This document shows, one piece after another, positions 42,225 through 52,650 of a stretch of DNA of 64,000 nt. The translations under genes were made by a program, and so were the position numbers. Source of the stretch: Mucilaginibacter ginsenosidivorax (GTDB lineage Bacteria > Bacteroidota > Bacteroidia > Sphingobacteriales > Sphingobacteriaceae); assembly GCF_007971525.1 (NCBI RefSeq), contig NZ_CP042437.1, positions 2,170,001-2,234,000 of the forward strand, given 5' to 3'. The notes below the pieces were generated by a model. That model was not told the DNA's origin, did no database searches, and saw only the letters and a list, made by a program, of their open reading frames with translations. The first letter of the stretch is position 1, and every line of letters begins with the position of its first letter.

Positions 42225-43610
42225 TTATTTAACGTCCCACCAAAGCCTGTCTGTAAGCTTAGCTGTTTGCTGTGGCTGTGGATTTGATGTTATTTCGGCC
42301 TGTGGATATAATACCCTACGTGGTATAGCCGATAGCGCGTTTGGCACTGACGGCAAAACAGGATATCCGGTGCGCCGGTAGTCGGTAAAATTTTCCAGTG
42401 AAAGGAAGTTGGCTATACCCTTTTCTTCAATGATCAACTGTTCGGCATTGCTGGCGGTTAGCGCTCTTGAGGCCAGGTAAGTATTGGCATCAGCAGTACT
42501 TACGCCAAGTTTTGTCATGTGCGATAAAACCGCGCTTTGGTAAACAGGGGTTGCGCTTGCGTAGCCCGATGTTATTAGTGTAGCCTCGGCCTTTAAAAAC
42601 AATGCTTCAGAATAATTTACAATATAGTTGGTGGCACCTGTTGCACCATAAAAATCGCCGGGGCGCGAGTAATCCTCCAGCTGGCCAATGGTATTTAAGC
42701 CCTGCCCCAGGCCGGTATACAGGCCTGTTGCTGTAGCAGGGGCTACCATAGCACTCAGGCGCGGATCGCTACGGGTTGCGAAACCATTAACAAAGGCACT
42801 TCCCAACACAACTGTGCTGGCCGATATGAAGTTTTGCTGCCATGGATTTTCGCCGCCAGCTGCACCCGTGTAGGCCATTTTTAAATCGTCATCGTTTGAT
42901 TGCATGCCTTTTGTCAATGCGGTAAGTGCCAACTGGGCCTGCGCCGCAGCCGTGTAGCCGGGTGCTTTTGTTAAGTGCATGTAATAACGGGCTTTTAGGG
43001 TGTAGGCCAGCTTTGTCCATTTACTCATATCGCCCGCGTAAAAAAAGTCGTCGCCAGATGGGCTTACGGTACCGTTTTTGGCAATATCGGCAATACCGGC
43101 ATCCAGTAAACTTTGTATCTGGGTATAAATATCTTTTTGGGCATCATATACCGGTGTAAAGTTGGAGCTTCCTTTAAACGCCTGCGAATAAGGCATATCT
43201 CCCCAAAGGTCGGTACCTGTACCCAGGCAGTATGCGGTTAGTATTTTAGCTATACCTGCATAATTTGATTTACCATCGGCCGTAGCTTTTTTATTTAGCG
43301 TTGCCAGGTTATTTAAGCAGGTTACGTAAAGGTTGGTCCAATCGCCATCCATATCCGAGTTATACATCAGGTAAGTGCCCGCGTTTGGCGCCACCTGGTT
43401 AAGGGCAGCCACCTGCATATATTCCTGCACAATTACGGCCACGTTGCCCGCATACAGGCTTGACGATATATCCAGTTCAACCGGCGCCAGGATCTGGGCT
43501 TCGGCCACATCAATAGGTTGATTTGGGTTTTGATTTACGTCGATATACTTTTTACACCCCGAAGCACTTATCAGGGTACATGATATTAAAATCATTGATA
43601 TTTTTTTCAT
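42225..43610 (-). CDS. SusD/RagB-family glycan-binding lipoprotein
   Basis: 461 residues, SusD-like_2 type. The lipobox SASGC places lipidation at Cys19. Then come KKYIDVNQNPNQP, an N-terminal motif shared by these proteins, and TPR-like helices with the family words YCLGTGTDLWGDMPYSQAFKG and YTLKARYYMHL. They cap SusC-like transporters on the outer surface and bind the oligosaccharide. It is co-transcribed with the susC gene 25 bp upstream and has its own strong terminator. Confidence 0.93.
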   Translation of the reverse strand: MKKISMILISCTLISASGCKKYIDVNQNPNQPIDVAEAQILAPVELDISSSLYAGNVAVIVQEYMQVAALNQVAPNAGTYLMYNSDMDGDWTNLYVTCLNNLATLNKKATADGKSNYAGIAKILTAYCLGTGTDLWGDMPYSQAFKGSSNFTPVYDAQKDIYTQIQSLLDAGIADIAKNGTVSPSGDDFFYAGDMSKWTKLAYTLKARYYMHLTKAPGYTAAAQAQLALTALTKGMQSNDDDLKMAYTGAAGGENPWQQNFISASTVVLGSAFVNGFATRSDPRLSAMVAPATATGLYTGLGQGLNTIGQLEDYSRPGDFYGATGATNYIVNYSEALFLKAEATLITSGYASATPVYQSAVLSHMTKLGVSTADANTYLASRALTASNAEQLIIEEKGIANFLSLENFTDYRRTGYPVLPSVPNALSAIPRRVLYPQAEITSNPQPQQTAKLTDRLWWDVK

Positions 43611-43635
43611 GATACTTTTTTGTTTGATAAATGAA

Positions 43636-46600
43636 TTAAAGTGAGAATTTTAAGCTAAAGTCGATAGAACGGGAAGTTGGGGTAGAGAAGGAGTAAATAC
43701 CCTGCGACCCGTTTGATGCGCCAAATGAGCTTACTTCCGGATCGCCGCCGGTAAAGTGCGGCGCATAAATCCACAGGTTACGACCTGTTACACTAAAATT
43801 AAGCGATTTAAAAGGCGTGCTTTTTAACCACACTGGTTTTACGGTATAGCCCACGCTCACATTCCTCAATTTAATATAAGTACCATCCTGTATTACCGAT
43901 TCGGTGATACCATTTAACCGTTGGTAATAAGCCTGGCCGGTAACAGATATGGTATTTGGCTGCCCGGTTGATTCAATAATGCCGGGAACAACCCTTGGCG
44001 CTCTATTTTCGGTAATTTTCGGCGTTCCGTAAAAATATCCGTACCCATCCACATTATTCTGAATATCGCCCCCTTTTTTCACATCAAAAAAGAAACTAAG
44101 GTTAAACTGCTTGTACCGGATATTATTGGTAATCCCGCCCGTCCAGTCGGGGTTGGTATTCCCTATAATGCCTTGCGAACTGGTTGGCAAACCAGCATCG
44201 TCAAGTAACAGTTGTCCCTGCGCGTTGCGGGCATAGCTGGTGCCGTATATTATTCCGTAAGGCTGGCCTACAATAAGCGAGGTAAAACCGTTGCCCAGCT
44301 GTTTCAGGTCGCCATACAGGTTTAATACCTTGTTGCGGGTACGGGTAAAGTTCATGGTCATTGTCCAGTTAAAGTCCCTGGTTTTAACAGGCACTACGGT
44401 AAGCAATAACTCAATACCCTTATTTTGCATTACGCCGGTATTTACAGTTGTACCGCTATAGCCGGTTGAAGGGGCTATACTTACTCCCGGAATAATACCA
44501 TCCACAGTTTTCTTGGCAAAATATGATGCCTCCAAACTTATCCTGTTGTTAAAAAAGCCCGTTTCAAACCCCGCTTCAAACTCGTTTATCCTTTCATTTT
44601 TCAGGAAAGGGTTACCCAAAGTTGAGCTTAGTAAAAATCCTGATTGGCCCTGGTAAGGAAAGGTGATATTACGAATGGTTTGGCTGTAATACGGCGTAGT
44701 AAGCGAATATGCGCCCACATTACTGCTACCAACTGTAGCATATGAAACCCTGAATTTGCCCAGGTTCATCACATCCTGGAAATCTTTAGAGAAAAACTCC
44801 GAAAATATGAAGCTGGCAGCTGCCGATCCGTAAGGATAAAAATTATGGGTTGTTGACAATACCGAGCTTCCATCATACCTGCCGGTGAGGGAAAGTACCA
44901 GGAACTTTTTATAATCGATGTTGGTTTGCAGGTAAAATCCTATCCTGCGCACCAATGCATGGCTTTCAGAATAACTTACCGTAGATGCCGAACTGATGTT
45001 ATCTAAATCGGCTACTGCAAGCCCCAGGCCATTGGCATAAGAGTCTTCGGTATATTGCGAAAAAATATTGTTCCCTAAAATACCATCGATATTAAAATCG
45101 CCAAACCGGTGGTTGGCACTGATAATCAAATCGTTATTAATTTGCCTAAAATTGGCGTTGTTAACCACAATACGGCCATTGGGGTTTGATACCGAATTGG
45201 CAGATTCATGGTATTTATCCTGCTCAACATACACGTCGGCACCAAAACGCTCGGTTATGGTAAGCCATTTTAAAGGTTTATAATCTGCCGTAAAGGTTGG
45301 CATAAAGCGGTTTACGCCCGATTTGTTGGAGATGTTATCAAGTACCCAGTAAGGGTTGTTCCTGGAGTAGCGGTACAAACGTTGTGTTCCGTCGGCATTC
45401 TCGTAAGGCAACAGGTTGTATGATATGGGGGCGGTAAAAATTGTCCACACCGGGCTCTCTAATGCATAGCCTTCGGGCAGCCTGTCGTTTTGCGAATTGG
45501 AATAATTTAACTGGAAAGTGGTAGTCAGGTTTGGCAGAATCTTTGCACCATATTTGGCAAATAACGAATTACGTACAAAAGAGGTGGTTGGTACCGTACC
45601 CTGTTGATTAAAATTGGAGTATGATATATAATAGTTTGATGCTTCGCCGCCACCATTAATGCTCACTACGTTGTTATAGGTATGCCCGGTTTTAAAAAAC
45701 AAATCGGCTTGATTATATTTTTTTGCAGGCTGGCCGTTTATTTTCAGGGTGTCCATTAACGGGCCCCATGAAGTACTGGTTTTAAGGGTTGTGCCGTCAT
45801 AAAATTTTCCATTTGTACCTTGCGCATACTTGCTTTGTATTTGCGGCAGCAACGGATTTTCGGACGAAAAATCGGACGAAAAGCTAACAGAAGCTTTTTT
45901 GTTTCCCGACCCTGTTTTAGTGGTAATGATAATTACCCCATTGGCACCTAACGAACCATATAACGCAGTAGCAGCGGCACCTTTTAAAACGTTAATACTT
46001 TCAATAATGTTAGGGTCAAGGTCGGCAATCCTGCTTGTACCAGGGCCGGAGTTAAGGTTACCTGTTTCGCTGTTATCCACCGGAATACCGTCTAACACCA
46101 TTAAAGCGTTGTTATCGCCATAAAATGACGATGCCCCACGAACTACAATACGCACAGAACTACCCGGATTACCCGACGAACTGGTGATTTGTACACCCGA
46201 TACTTTGCCGGCAATATCATTAACAATGTTGGGGTCTTTTCCCTGCACAAGGTCGGTGCCTTTAATTTCCTGGCTACTGTAGGTTAACACCCTTTTATCG
46301 CGTTTTATACCAAGCGCGGTAACCACAACTTCGCTAATCGCCTTGTTATCCTCAGGCAAAACAACATTAATCTCGGTTTCGCCGGTAAGCTTAATTTCCT
46401 TGGGGATGTACCCAATGGCCGAAAATACAAGTGTGCCTGTACCCGGGTAATTAATGCTAAACGCACCATTAATATTGGTACTAACACCTTTATTGGTGCC
46501 TTTTAACCTGACAGTGACACCCGGGAGGGGTAAGCCTTTATCGTCAGATACTTTTCCTTTTACGGTAACTGTTTGGGCATTAGCGTTAATGCAAAATACA

Positions 46601-46653
46601 AACAGTGTTACTAAAGGCAAAATGAACTTTTTTAGTAATTGTTTCAACTTCAT
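43636..46653 (-). CDS. SusC/RagA-family TonB-linked outer membrane transporter
   Basis: 1005 residues. The signal peptide ends NANAQ (about 26). A CarboxypepD-reg-like domain (28-110) comes before the plug (about 115-235), which holds ISEVVVTALGIKRDKR (TonB-box region), LVQGKDPNIVNDIAGKVSGVQI and SINVLKGAAATALYGS, all classical SusC words. The barrel ends in ...RSIDFSLKFSL. It imports an oligosaccharide bound by SusD. No anti-sigma/ECF pair or hybrid two-component system flanks it. The divergent GH127-type genes across 326 bp point to L-arabinose-containing glycans as the cargo. Confidence 0.95.
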   Translation of the reverse strand: MKLKQLLKKFILPLVTLFVFCINANAQTVTVKGKVSDDKGLPLPGVTVRLKGTNKGVSTNINGAFSINYPGTGTLVFSAIGYIPKEIKLTGETEINVVLPEDNKAISEVVVTALGIKRDKRVLTYSSQEIKGTDLVQGKDPNIVNDIAGKVSGVQITSSSGNPGSSVRIVVRGASSFYGDNNALMVLDGIPVDNSETGNLNSGPGTSRIADLDPNIIESINVLKGAAATALYGSLGANGVIIITTKTGSGNKKASVSFSSDFSSENPLLPQIQSKYAQGTNGKFYDGTTLKTSTSWGPLMDTLKINGQPAKKYNQADLFFKTGHTYNNVVSINGGGEASNYYISYSNFNQQGTVPTTSFVRNSLFAKYGAKILPNLTTTFQLNYSNSQNDRLPEGYALESPVWTIFTAPISYNLLPYENADGTQRLYRYSRNNPYWVLDNISNKSGVNRFMPTFTADYKPLKWLTITERFGADVYVEQDKYHESANSVSNPNGRIVVNNANFRQINNDLIISANHRFGDFNIDGILGNNIFSQYTEDSYANGLGLAVADLDNISSASTVSYSESHALVRRIGFYLQTNIDYKKFLVLSLTGRYDGSSVLSTTHNFYPYGSAAASFIFSEFFSKDFQDVMNLGKFRVSYATVGSSNVGAYSLTTPYYSQTIRNITFPYQGQSGFLLSSTLGNPFLKNERINEFEAGFETGFFNNRISLEASYFAKKTVDGIIPGVSIAPSTGYSGTTVNTGVMQNKGIELLLTVVPVKTRDFNWTMTMNFTRTRNKVLNLYGDLKQLGNGFTSLIVGQPYGIIYGTSYARNAQGQLLLDDAGLPTSSQGIIGNTNPDWTGGITNNIRYKQFNLSFFFDVKKGGDIQNNVDGYGYFYGTPKITENRAPRVVPGIIESTGQPNTISVTGQAYYQRLNGITESVIQDGTYIKLRNVSVGYTVKPVWLKSTPFKSLNFSVTGRNLWIYAPHFTGGDPEVSSFGASNGSQGIYSFSTPTSRSIDFSLKFSL

Positions 46654-46979
46654 AAATTAAAGTTTTGGGGTTAAAATCTATTTATCTACAACCTGATTTT
46701 CAGATATGTAAATCTATTTGCCCCCAACACTGCATTTTTTACAAAATTTTGCCAAAGCTGCCCATATATTAACTCTCTTGTTACAATGGCATTAATAAAT
46801 TGTAATTATTGCATAAAGTCCGCCAATTAAGGCTATTTTACTATTAAAATTAATAAAACCCCAAAAATGTTAACGTCACGTAAAAAGGGCTAATATCCGG
46901 CTAAAACCTGCCAATTATTATCCATAAACATTCATTTCATCCGGGTAATTTTATAAATTGAATTTATAGTATTAACCTT
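46654..46979. other. Divergent regulatory gap between susC and the GH127-type genes
   Basis: 326 bases, AT-rich, expected to hold promoters for both transcription units of the arabinoside locus. I saw TAnnTTTG-like near matches (TAGATTTA leftward near 46715) but no complete promoter with a well-spaced -33 box. No gene inside. Confidence 0.5.
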
Positions 46980-49355
46980 ATGCTAATGTTTGTAAACAAG
47001 TATTTTAAAATAAGCTGCTGCGCCTTTGCCTGTTTTATTGCTGCCGAAAAAACGCAGGCGCAATCTTATGTACCCGAGTGGAACGATACGCGCTTTAAAG
47101 TAAAACCCATTGTGCCGGTAAAAGCCTATAGCTTCGACTTAAAGGATGTACAACTTTTAGAAAGTCCCTTTAAAAAGGCTATGCAGGTTGATGCGGCTTA
47201 TTTATTAACTATCGAGCCCGATCGTTTACTTTCAGGCTTCCGCTCGCACTCGGGCTTACAGCCTAAAGGGAAAATATACGATGGCTGGGAAAATTCTGGC
47301 CTGGCCGGGCATACTTTAGGCCATTACCTATCGGCCATTGCCATGCACTACGCATCAACCCGCGACCCGGAGTTTTTAAAACGGTCAAATTATATAGTTA
47401 GCCAGTTGAACGAGTGTCAGGTTGCGCGCAAAACCGGTTATGTAGGCGCTATACCTAAAGAAGATACCATTTGGGCAGAAGTAGCCAAAGGCGACATCCG
47501 CTCGCGTGGGTTTGATTTAAATGGGGGCTGGTCGCCGTGGTATACGGTACATAAGGTTATGGCCGGGCTTTTGGATGCCTATTTATATACCAACAATACA
47601 CAGGCGCTTAAAATATGCCAGGGCATGGCCAACTGGACAGGCGAAACCATCAAAAACCTTGACGACGACAAGCTGCAAAAAATGCTGCTTTGCGAGTATG
47701 GCGGTATGGCCGAAACCCTGACTAACTTATACGCCATAACCGGCGACAAAAAATACCTCGATCTGTCGTACAAGTTTTATGACAAGCGCATATTAGATCC
47801 GCTTGCCCAAAAGGACGATATATTGCCCGGCAAGCACTCTAACACCCAGATACCTAAAATAATAGCCAGCGCCCGCAGGTATGAACTTACCGGCGATGTA
47901 AAGGACAAAGCCATAGCCGATTTCTTTTGGGAAACCGTAACCGGCTTTCACTCCTACGCCACTGGTGGTAATAGTAACTATGAATACCTTACCGAACCGG
48001 GTAAACTAAATGACAAGCTTACCGAAAACACCACCGAAACCTGCAACACCTATAATATGCTAAAGCTTACCCGTCATTTATTTGCGGTTGAGCCTTCGGC
48101 AAGGTTGATGGATTATTACGAAAAGGGTTTGTACAACCACATCCTGGCATCGCAAAACCACGAAACAGGCGGGGTATGTTATTTTGTGCCGCTGCGCATG
48201 GGCGGTAAAAAAAGCTACAGTACACCCTTTGATGATTTTACCTGCTGCGTAGGCTCGGGTATGGAAAACCATGTAAAGTATAACGAAAGTATTTATTTCA
48301 GAGGGGCCGATGGCAGTGTTTATATCAACCTGTTCATTCCATCAATATTAAACTGGAAACAAAAAGGCCTGAGCATTAAACAGGAAGGCAATTTACCTTC
48401 GGCCGATCAGATGGCCTATACCATCACCCTTGCAAAACCAGCTACATTTGCTATCCGTATCCGTAAACCCAAATGGACAACTAACCCCGCTATAAGCATC
48501 AATGGAAAAGCACAACAGCTTAACCCTGATGCGGAAGGTTATTTTGTATTGAACCGTAAATGGGTTAACAACGATAAAATAACGTTTACCACTCCCGAGA
48601 GTTTATATACCGAGGCCATGCCCGATAATGCCAACAGACGCGCCATATTTTACGGCCCTGTATTATTAGCAGGTGTTTTAGGTAACACCGAACCCGACCC
48701 GCTAAAAGGGGTACCCGTTTTTGTAACCAGCGAAACCGACCCCAACAAATGGCTGCAAATGGTTGATAAAACACAATTAAGCTTCCGTACCGACAACGTT
48801 TCAAAACCCGTCGAGGTAAAGCTGATTCCCTTCAACCAGACCAAAGATGAATATTACTCGGTTTATTGGGATGTATTTACACCGGATGCCTGGGTAGTAC
48901 AGCAAAAAGCTTATGACGAGCAAAAGAAAAAACAGCAGGAGCTGGAAGCTCATACTACCGATGTGTTACGCATAGGCGAAATGCAGCCCGAGCGCGACCA
49001 TAATTTTGCCGGCGAAAACACCACCACCGGCGAGGACCATCAGAAGAAATGGCGGTCGACAGAAAACGGTGGCTATTTTACCTATGATATGAAGGTTGAT
49101 ACCAGCACCCAAAATACACTCATTAACACCTATTGGGGTATGGATAACCGCGGCCGCACATTTGACATTATGATAGATGGCACAAAAGTGGCAACCGAGG
49201 ATTTAAACAAGTACAAAGAGAGCCGTTTTTACGACATCAGCTATCTGATCCCTATCGAATTAACCAAAGGAAAGCAAAAAGTAAGCGTTAAACTATTACC
49301 TAAAAAAGATAACAGTGCCGGCCCGGTATATGGCAGCCGCATGGTAAAAAACTAA
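46980..49355 (+). CDS. GH127/GH146-type beta-L-arabinofuranosidase
   Basis: 791 residues (an ATG at 46986 is an alternative start). Signal peptide to about residue 28 (KTQAQ). An (alpha/alpha)6 barrel follows. The zinc-cysteine active site of this clan is visible: Glu353 and Cys355 in TTETCNTYN, and the CysCys pair 422-423 in FTCCVGSGMEN, where the first Cys is the nucleophile. Glu335 is a possible acid/base. The wording TCCVGSGMENH fits GH146 better than GH127 in my judgement. It releases beta-L-arabinofuranose from pectin or glycoprotein side chains. The second paralogue follows 3 bp later. Confidence 0.88.
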   Translation: MLMFVNKYFKISCCAFACFIAAEKTQAQSYVPEWNDTRFKVKPIVPVKAYSFDLKDVQLLESPFKKAMQVDAAYLLTIEPDRLLSGFRSHSGLQPKGKIYDGWENSGLAGHTLGHYLSAIAMHYASTRDPEFLKRSNYIVSQLNECQVARKTGYVGAIPKEDTIWAEVAKGDIRSRGFDLNGGWSPWYTVHKVMAGLLDAYLYTNNTQALKICQGMANWTGETIKNLDDDKLQKMLLCEYGGMAETLTNLYAITGDKKYLDLSYKFYDKRILDPLAQKDDILPGKHSNTQIPKIIASARRYELTGDVKDKAIADFFWETVTGFHSYATGGNSNYEYLTEPGKLNDKLTENTTETCNTYNMLKLTRHLFAVEPSARLMDYYEKGLYNHILASQNHETGGVCYFVPLRMGGKKSYSTPFDDFTCCVGSGMENHVKYNESIYFRGADGSVYINLFIPSILNWKQKGLSIKQEGNLPSADQMAYTITLAKPATFAIRIRKPKWTTNPAISINGKAQQLNPDAEGYFVLNRKWVNNDKITFTTPESLYTEAMPDNANRRAIFYGPVLLAGVLGNTEPDPLKGVPVFVTSETDPNKWLQMVDKTQLSFRTDNVSKPVEVKLIPFNQTKDEYYSVYWDVFTPDAWVVQQKAYDEQKKKQQELEAHTTDVLRIGEMQPERDHNFAGENTTTGEDHQKKWRSTENGGYFTYDMKVDTSTQNTLINTYWGMDNRGRTFDIMIDGTKVATEDLNKYKESRFYDISYLIPIELTKGKQKVSVKLLPKKDNSAGPVYGSRMVKN

Positions 49356-49358
49356 AAT

Positions 49359-51764
49359 ATGATGACCAGTAAAATTAAAATAGCCTGCCTGCTTTCGGCA
49401 TCGGTATTAGGTTTAAGCAACAGCTTATTTGCCCAGCAAAAAGATTACCCCATCCAACCCGTAGCATTTACCAGTGTGCAGGTAAACGATAAATTCTGGG
49501 AGCCTAAAATGGCGGTAAATGCCAATGTAACTATCCCTTATGTACTTGCACAGTGCAAAAAGAATGGCCGCATGGACAACTTTTTACGCGCCGCCAAACA
49601 ACTGGATGGCGATAAGCTAAGCGAATTCCCGTTTGACGATACTGATGTATACAAGGCTATTGAAGGGGCATCCTATTCGATGCAGAATAAAAAGAACCCT
49701 ACGCTGGATAGGTACATCGATACGCTCATCAATATTATTGGGGCGGCGCAAGAACCGGATGGTTACCTATATACCTTCCGTACTGTTAACGCCAAAAAAC
49801 CGCATGAGTGGATTGGCGACAAGCGCTGGGTGAACGAAGAGGTATTAAGCCATGAATTGTATGATTGCGGGCATTTATATGAAGCCGCCGTTGCCCATTA
49901 CCAGGCCACAGGCAAACGTACACTGCTTAACATAGCCATAAAAAATGCCGACCTGCTGGTAAAAACCTTTGGACCCGGCAAAATTGAAGAGTACCCCGGC
50001 CACCAGATTGTGGAGATAGGCCTATCCAAAATGTACCGCGTTACCGGCAAAAAAGAATACCTTGACCTGGCCAAATTCTTTTTGGATGTACGCGGCCCCA
50101 AAGGCGACTCATACAACCAGGCCAATAAAAAAGTGGTTGACCAGCACGAGGCCGAAGGCCACGCCGTACGTGCAGCCTACATGTATACCGGCATGGCCGA
50201 TATTGCTGCCTTAACCGGCGATACCAAATACCTTAGCGCCATTGATGATATATGGGGCGATGTGGTTAACAAAAAATTATATATCACCGGCGGCATCGGT
50301 GCAACCGGCAATGGCGAGGCTTTTGGCGACGCTTATCAATTACCCAACATGTCGGCCTATGCCGAAACCTGTGCTGCCATAGGCAATGTATATTGGAACA
50401 ACCGCATGTTTTTACTGCACGGCGATGCTAAATATATTGATGTGCTGGAGCGTACGCTGTACAACGGCCTGCTTTCGGGCGTTTCGCTTAGTGGCGACCG
50501 CTTTTTTTACCCCAACCCGCTGGCATCCATGAACCAGCACCAACGCAGCGCCTGGATAAGCTGCGCCTGTTGCATCAGTAACATGACACGCTTTTTGCCA
50601 TCGTTACCAGGCTATGTGTATGCCAAAAATAAAAACGACCTGTATGTTAACCTGTTCATGAGCAACACCAGTAACATTAAACTAACATCGGGCAATGTAA
50701 ACATTGTGCAAACAACCGATTACCCGTGGAAAGGTAAGGTTGATATTACCGTTAACCCGGCAAAAGCAACAGCATTTACCCTAAGGATACGCATCCCCGG
50801 ATGGGCTAAACAGCAGCCTGTTCCCGGCGATTTATATTCATTTATGAATAAAGTACAGCTGCCTGTTGTGCTATCTGTAAACGGCAAAGCAACCTCATTT
50901 GTAACCGAAAAAGGTTACGCCGTAATAAAACGCAGCTGGAAAAAAGGCGATAAAATAACCCTTAACCTGCCTATGGAAACCGAAAAGGTATTAGCCAACC
51001 AAAAGGTGAAAGACGACCGGGATCGTTTTGCGTTTGAGCGCGGCCCTATTGTTTATTGCCTGGAAGGCCCCGATAACCGCGACAGCCTGGTGCAAAACAT
51101 CATGATAGATAAAAATGCCATAGCAAACGCCAATTACCAGGCCGACCTGTTAAACGGTGTAGATGTCATAAACGCCGAGGGCAAAAGTACCAAAAGGCAG
51201 CTCAATAGCGATAAGCTGACCGAAACCAGCCAACAGGTAAAAGCTATTCCTTACTACGCATGGGCCAATCGCGGGCCAAGCGAAATGACGGTTTGGATTC
51301 CATACGAGGCATCAGCATCAAGGCCACAGCCGGCACCTACTATTGCAAGCACCAGTAAAGTAAGTGCATCATTAAAAAACAAAAAGATGTTTGCATCTAT
51401 AAAAGACCAATATGAACCGGCCAGCTCAAACGATAACAGCTTCCCATTTATGCACTGGTGGCCGGCCAAGGATACCAGCGAATTTGTACAGTACGATTTT
51501 GACGCAGCACATACCGTAAGCGAATCGAAAGTTTATTGGTTTGACGATGGACCGTGGGGCGGTTGCCGTATCCCGGCATCGTACAAAATATTGTATAAAA
51601 AAGACGGGCAATGGGTGCCGGTAAAAAACACAACCCCTTATACCATTAGCAAGGATAACTTCAACACGGTAAGCTTTGAGCCGGTAAATACTACCGCTTT
51701 ACGAATGGAAATCCAACTCCCGGTTGATAACTCGGCCGGTATTCATGAATGGGCCGTAAAATAA
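49359..51764 (+). CDS. GH127-type beta-L-arabinofuranosidase with C-terminal galactose-binding-like domain
   Basis: 801 residues; starts at ATG-ATG 49359, 3 bp after the previous stop, so co-translated. Signal peptide to about residue 25 (SLFAQ). Catalytic residues align with HypBA1 of Bifidobacterium longum: acid/base Glu320 (GNGEAFGD), zinc ligands Glu336 and Cys338 (YAETCAA), nucleophile Cys404 with Cys405 (SCACCISNMTRF). The last about 100 residues (VQYDFDAAHTVSESKVYWFDD) are a galactose-binding-like beta sandwich. Together with the first enzyme it could attack different beta-L-arabinofuranosyl linkages. Confidence 0.92.
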   Translation: MMTSKIKIACLLSASVLGLSNSLFAQQKDYPIQPVAFTSVQVNDKFWEPKMAVNANVTIPYVLAQCKKNGRMDNFLRAAKQLDGDKLSEFPFDDTDVYKAIEGASYSMQNKKNPTLDRYIDTLINIIGAAQEPDGYLYTFRTVNAKKPHEWIGDKRWVNEEVLSHELYDCGHLYEAAVAHYQATGKRTLLNIAIKNADLLVKTFGPGKIEEYPGHQIVEIGLSKMYRVTGKKEYLDLAKFFLDVRGPKGDSYNQANKKVVDQHEAEGHAVRAAYMYTGMADIAALTGDTKYLSAIDDIWGDVVNKKLYITGGIGATGNGEAFGDAYQLPNMSAYAETCAAIGNVYWNNRMFLLHGDAKYIDVLERTLYNGLLSGVSLSGDRFFYPNPLASMNQHQRSAWISCACCISNMTRFLPSLPGYVYAKNKNDLYVNLFMSNTSNIKLTSGNVNIVQTTDYPWKGKVDITVNPAKATAFTLRIRIPGWAKQQPVPGDLYSFMNKVQLPVVLSVNGKATSFVTEKGYAVIKRSWKKGDKITLNLPMETEKVLANQKVKDDRDRFAFERGPIVYCLEGPDNRDSLVQNIMIDKNAIANANYQADLLNGVDVINAEGKSTKRQLNSDKLTETSQQVKAIPYYAWANRGPSEMTVWIPYEASASRPQPAPTIASTSKVSASLKNKKMFASIKDQYEPASSNDNSFPFMHWWPAKDTSEFVQYDFDAAHTVSESKVYWFDDGPWGGCRIPASYKILYKKDGQWVPVKNTTPYTISKDNFNTVSFEPVNTTALRMEIQLPVDNSAGIHEWAVK

Positions 51765-51966
51765 AATTGCATGATATTTCAGACATTTTTTTAACCAATA
51801 GGAAATTTTTGTACTTAAAACAGAGCGGATTGATTATAAATTACTTGCAATGTTCTGTTTTTATTGCACTTTTATTTACAATTTAATCAAAAATTAATCA
51901 AAATAACATTCCAATTAAAATTCGGTATCAAACTTGCCTCTCCACCAATATGCAAGGTGGAGAGAC

Positions 51967-52569
51967 ATGGAAAAAAGAATTTACCATAAGGCTATTTCAG
52001 GGATCAAAATAGCTCTGTTTATCATTATTAGCTGCCAGTGGTTCATGGCAAATGCACAGTCGCTTAACACGGGCTCCATAACGTACTTAACATTAAATAA
52101 CGGCCCGGGCAACAGTGTTACCTTAGGCTCCGATATCAAGGATCTCCATACTGCTAACTTATCCTACCTTGATGGCGATAGCCGTGTTGATGCCGACAGT
52201 TGCTTAAAATACGCCTATAATGACCCAAATGTTTTGACTTTGGGCGATAGCTTAAATCTTGATATGGTAGGCATCCGCGCTTATAAAGATAAGGTTGTGA
52301 ATATTTACTTATTTTTTAAAATAACGGATGCGTATAAAGTTTTACAAAAATTCATCAGCATGTATGGCCAGTTTACCGACAGACCCGATAACTACAGCGA
52401 TATTTATAACTGGAATTCAAGCCTGCTAACTCTTTCGTTAAGGTACCAGTATAAGGCCGACCTGGGAGTTGCCATTTTTACCAGCAAAACTGTACAAAAC
52501 GAGATAGTCGCCGATAAACAAAAAGCAGTAAGCAGGGATTACAGCCAGGCATTATCCCTTAATAATTAA
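51967..52569 (+). CDS. Secreted protein of unknown function
   Basis: 200 residues from the ATG at 51967 (MEKRIYHKAISG), preferred over 51934 because it opens a clean signal peptide that ends at NAQ. The mature protein has short beta strands and aromatic turns (DKVVNIYLFFKITDAYKVLQKFI). I do not recognise the family. The long 5' gap of 202 bp after the GH127 gene argues for its own promoter. Confidence 0.6.
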   Translation: MEKRIYHKAISGIKIALFIIISCQWFMANAQSLNTGSITYLTLNNGPGNSVTLGSDIKDLHTANLSYLDGDSRVDADSCLKYAYNDPNVLTLGDSLNLDMVGIRAYKDKVVNIYLFFKITDAYKVLQKFISMYGQFTDRPDNYSDIYNWNSSLLTLSLRYQYKADLGVAIFTSKTVQNEIVADKQKAVSRDYSQALSLNN

Positions 52570-52650
52570 ACTGTCTCTTTCATTTATTCGGTATTAAGTA
52601 TTGTAATTTTATATATTGCCATTACTATTAAGGCAATTATATACACGTTT

